The translations under genes and the position numbers were made by a program. Shown in pieces: positions 6,841 to 8,192 of a stretch of 8,192 nt of DNA; positions within the stretch are counted from its first letter, which is position 1, and every line of letters begins with the position of its first letter. Source of the stretch: Candidatus Omnitrophota bacterium (lineage in GTDB: Bacteria; Omnitrophota; Koll11; JAHIPI01); assembly GCA_028718265.1 (NCBI GenBank), contig JAQUMG010000076.1, positions 1 to 8,192 of the forward strand, written 5' to 3'. Under the pieces are notes generated by a model. The model had not been told where the DNA came from and did no database searches. It was given only the letters and a program-made list of their open reading frames with translations.

Positions 6841-6881
6841 TAGAAAGCCCAGTCCCGCCGATGGCGAGACTGGGCTTTCTA
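6841..6881 (-). terminator. Hairpin terminator after the porin gene
   Basis: A perfect 14-base-pair inverted repeat (6841-6854 with 6868-6881, core AAAGCCCAGTC) encloses an inner CGCC/GGCG stem (6856-6859 with 6863-6866) and a three-base loop, with one mismatch between the two stems. It begins 26 bases after the porin stop. Read on the minus strand the stem's 3' arm ends in CTTTCTA and continues ATTTC, a broken U tract, so it is probably intrinsic but not ideal. It separates the porin transcript from the next promoter. Confidence 0.82.
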
Positions 6882-6883
6882 CA

Positions 6884-6919
6884 CTAAATAGCTAACTAGC
6901 TAACTAACTAGAAACTAAC
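6884..6919. repeat. Short CTAA-rich repeat with stops in all frames
   Basis: The unit GCTAACTA occurs twice in tandem (6891-6906) within a run of CTAA and CTAACT units spanning the porin stop codon and its 3' flank. Read on the minus strand the TTAG units give stop codons in all three frames within about 25 bases, including further TAG codons in frame with the porin. It is low-complexity sequence of uncertain meaning. Confidence 0.7.
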
Positions 6920-8192
6920 TTTGCAAGTACCAACGATTTCTGTAGCTACGTCCTTGGACTTCGACTGTGAGCCACCTGCTACAGCGGCTGGGCCGTACTT
7001 TTCCGGCTGAATATAATGATTGCCGGACCAGAACCATGCCGTCAATAGACCAAATGACACATCTTCGGTATAGTCGTAGTTAAATTCTACGTCCAATTCA
7101 TTACCGACGTGGGCGTTGCCGCCGCCGAATACTGCTGTGGCATTCTGGTCTAACCAGAAATCGATCCATCTGCCGTTTACCTTCAGGTTATCCATGGGCT
7201 GTAATGAACCCATTAAGACAAACTGATGAAGGTTTGTATCTCCGGCATCTGCAACCGTGGCATTGTTTATACTGTTAGTGTAAAGCACATTGTACCATTC
7301 GTGTATGGCGCTATCGACTTTACCGCGATACATCCTGTCCCATCCGTGATACGCATGGTCAGTATTATTAACATCCTTTGATATATCGTCGCCTGAATAG
7401 AAAATGTACTCTGCGCCCAGTTTGGGTTTCCATGCATACTGATTTTCCCAAAGTCTGAGCTCGCCGCCGACATCAACTGCTCCGGCCGCTCTTGGTCTTT
7501 CATCTATCTGGTTTATACCGCGATAATAGCTACCAATCTGAACCGCACCTTCTGCCCAGATAGTAACGGCTTCGTGAGGATCAAAGCTGCCCCTGGCGCC
7601 TACGGTATGAATCATGTTGCCTTCTTTTACAGCACTTGAAGGACCGCCGCCGGCGATCATGCGAAGAGCCTGATCATCCTTTACGAAATAATACAATTCG
7701 GCTTCGGCATTCTTATACTGTTTCAGATCGCACCCAAGGTTCAATCCGTACAGCTGTTCATCGTCATTCGATCCGATGTCATTTTCATTGATCATGGCAT
7801 ATACTGCATCCAACGTCCAAGGAGCAAAATCCCAAGTCGCTCTGATTGCGTCAAATGCATTCAGGACTGACCATTCGTCGCCTGACAGCTGGTGCTGCGG
7901 ATCCTGCCAGCCATTGGCTCCGATAATGAATCCCTTACCGAACCAAATGTCCTGACGTCCGATTTTCACTGTCAGAGGTGCAAAATAGAATTCTTTCAAC
8001 GTCACATAAGCAAGGTCAACATCTATTTTGAATTCCTCATCTGAACCATAGTGATCATCGTTCGCTAATCCGGTACCCCCGGCGCTGGGATATATATAAA
8101 CGCCGTTCGCCTGATCCCATATCCTTACGTTCCAATCTCTCTGATTTACCACCCTGATCGTTGCGGAAACGTTATCCGTTAAATCCGCATCG
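6908..8192 (-). CDS. Outer-membrane porin, alginate-export (AlgE-like) family, C-terminal part
   Basis: The frame is open through the right edge, so the signal peptide and first strands are missing; 427 residues and the stop are visible. The first visible residues (DADLTDNVSATIRVVNQRDWNV) already read as barrel strand, so the GTG at 8152 is internal and not a start. Alternating hydrophobic and polar residues, many aromatic residues, Asp/Asn-rich turns and a final CKVSF ending in Phe mark an outer-membrane beta-barrel recognised by the BAM complex. The block LTVKIGRQDIWFGKGFIIG, followed by a GW and later FDAIRATWDF, is characteristic of the alginate-export porin family. Such proteins pass sugars, polysaccharide or other solutes across the outer membrane; the substrate here is unknown, and no alginate genes are seen. 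It is followed by a terminator and is transcribed separately from the genes to its left. Confidence 0.85.
   Translation of the reverse strand, partial: DADLTDNVSATIRVVNQRDWNVRIWDQANGVYIYPSAGGTGLANDDHYGSDEEFKIDVDLAYVTLKEFYFAPLTVKIGRQDIWFGKGFIIGANGWQDPQHQLSGDEWSVLNAFDAIRATWDFAPWTLDAVYAMINENDIGSNDDEQLYGLNLGCDLKQYKNAEAELYYFVKDDQALRMIAGGGPSSAVKEGNMIHTVGARGSFDPHEAVTIWAEGAVQIGSYYRGINQIDERPRAAGAVDVGGELRLWENQYAWKPKLGAEYIFYSGDDISKDVNNTDHAYHGWDRMYRGKVDSAIHEWYNVLYTNSINNATVADAGDTNLHQFVLMGSLQPMDNLKVNGRWIDFWLDQNATAVFGGGNAHVGNELDVEFNYDYTEDVSFGLLTAWFWSGNHYIQPEKYGPAAVAGGSQSKSKDVATEIVGTCKVSF

Noticed and set aside
6841..6881. Inverted repeat as a mobile-element end or attachment site
   Set aside because: It sits just after a stop codon and before a promoter, has a single copy here and no transposase or integrase nearby; a terminator explains it.
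7267..7503. Small 78-codon minus-strand frame inside the porin gene
   Set aside because: It is out of frame within a clear beta-barrel coding region and has no supporting features.
8150..8152. GTG at 8152 as the porin start
   Set aside because: The frame continues upstream to the window edge with porin-like residues, and no signal peptide follows the GTG.

Overview
The window is a compact, almost entirely minus-strand stretch of a bacterial chromosome: eight genes read right to left, with short gaps or overlaps, and no mobile element, CRISPR array or RNA gene that I can recognise. The makeup points to a diderm (outer-membrane) bacterium: a beta-barrel porin ending in Phe, a secreted TPR-SPOR peptidoglycan-binding protein, and an HrcA/CIRCE-controlled hrcA-grpE-dnaK locus. 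The combination would fit an uncultured lineage such as Candidatus Omnitrophota or a relative. That placement is inference from gene style only.

Right to left, which is the direction of transcription. (1) 8192-6908: C-terminal part of an alginate-export-type outer-membrane porin, followed by a CTAA-rich stop-codon run and a strong hairpin terminator (6841-6881). (2) 6824-6796: a near-consensus promoter that starts a new unit. The unit runs: PflX-like radical SAM protein (5864-6784), TPR-SPOR exported protein (5000-5815, with a second possible promoter just before it), MFS transporter (3824-4981), miaA (2911-3831), hflX (1679-2929). The last three are tightly spaced or overlapping. (3) 1677-1650: a consensus-like promoter beginning one base after the hflX stop codon, followed by a perfect CIRCE operator, then hrcA (846-1592), grpE (371-856) and the start of dnaK (1-351, cut by the window edge).

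The heat-shock block forms a self-contained circuit: HrcA should bind CIRCE and repress its own gene together with grpE and dnaK. The upstream unit is a housekeeping mix of tRNA modification (MiaA), ribosome rescue or ribosome-associated GTPase (HflX), transport and envelope functions. No terminator separates it from the heat-shock promoter, so basal read-through into hrcA is likely.

I do not see an exciting new multi-gene system. The best leads are a naturally short HrcA that seems to lack its inserted dimerisation domain, a DnaK N-terminus of the type without the diderm insert in an apparently diderm organism, and two genes whose predicted promoters lie so close to the ATG that their mRNAs would be leaderless or nearly so.
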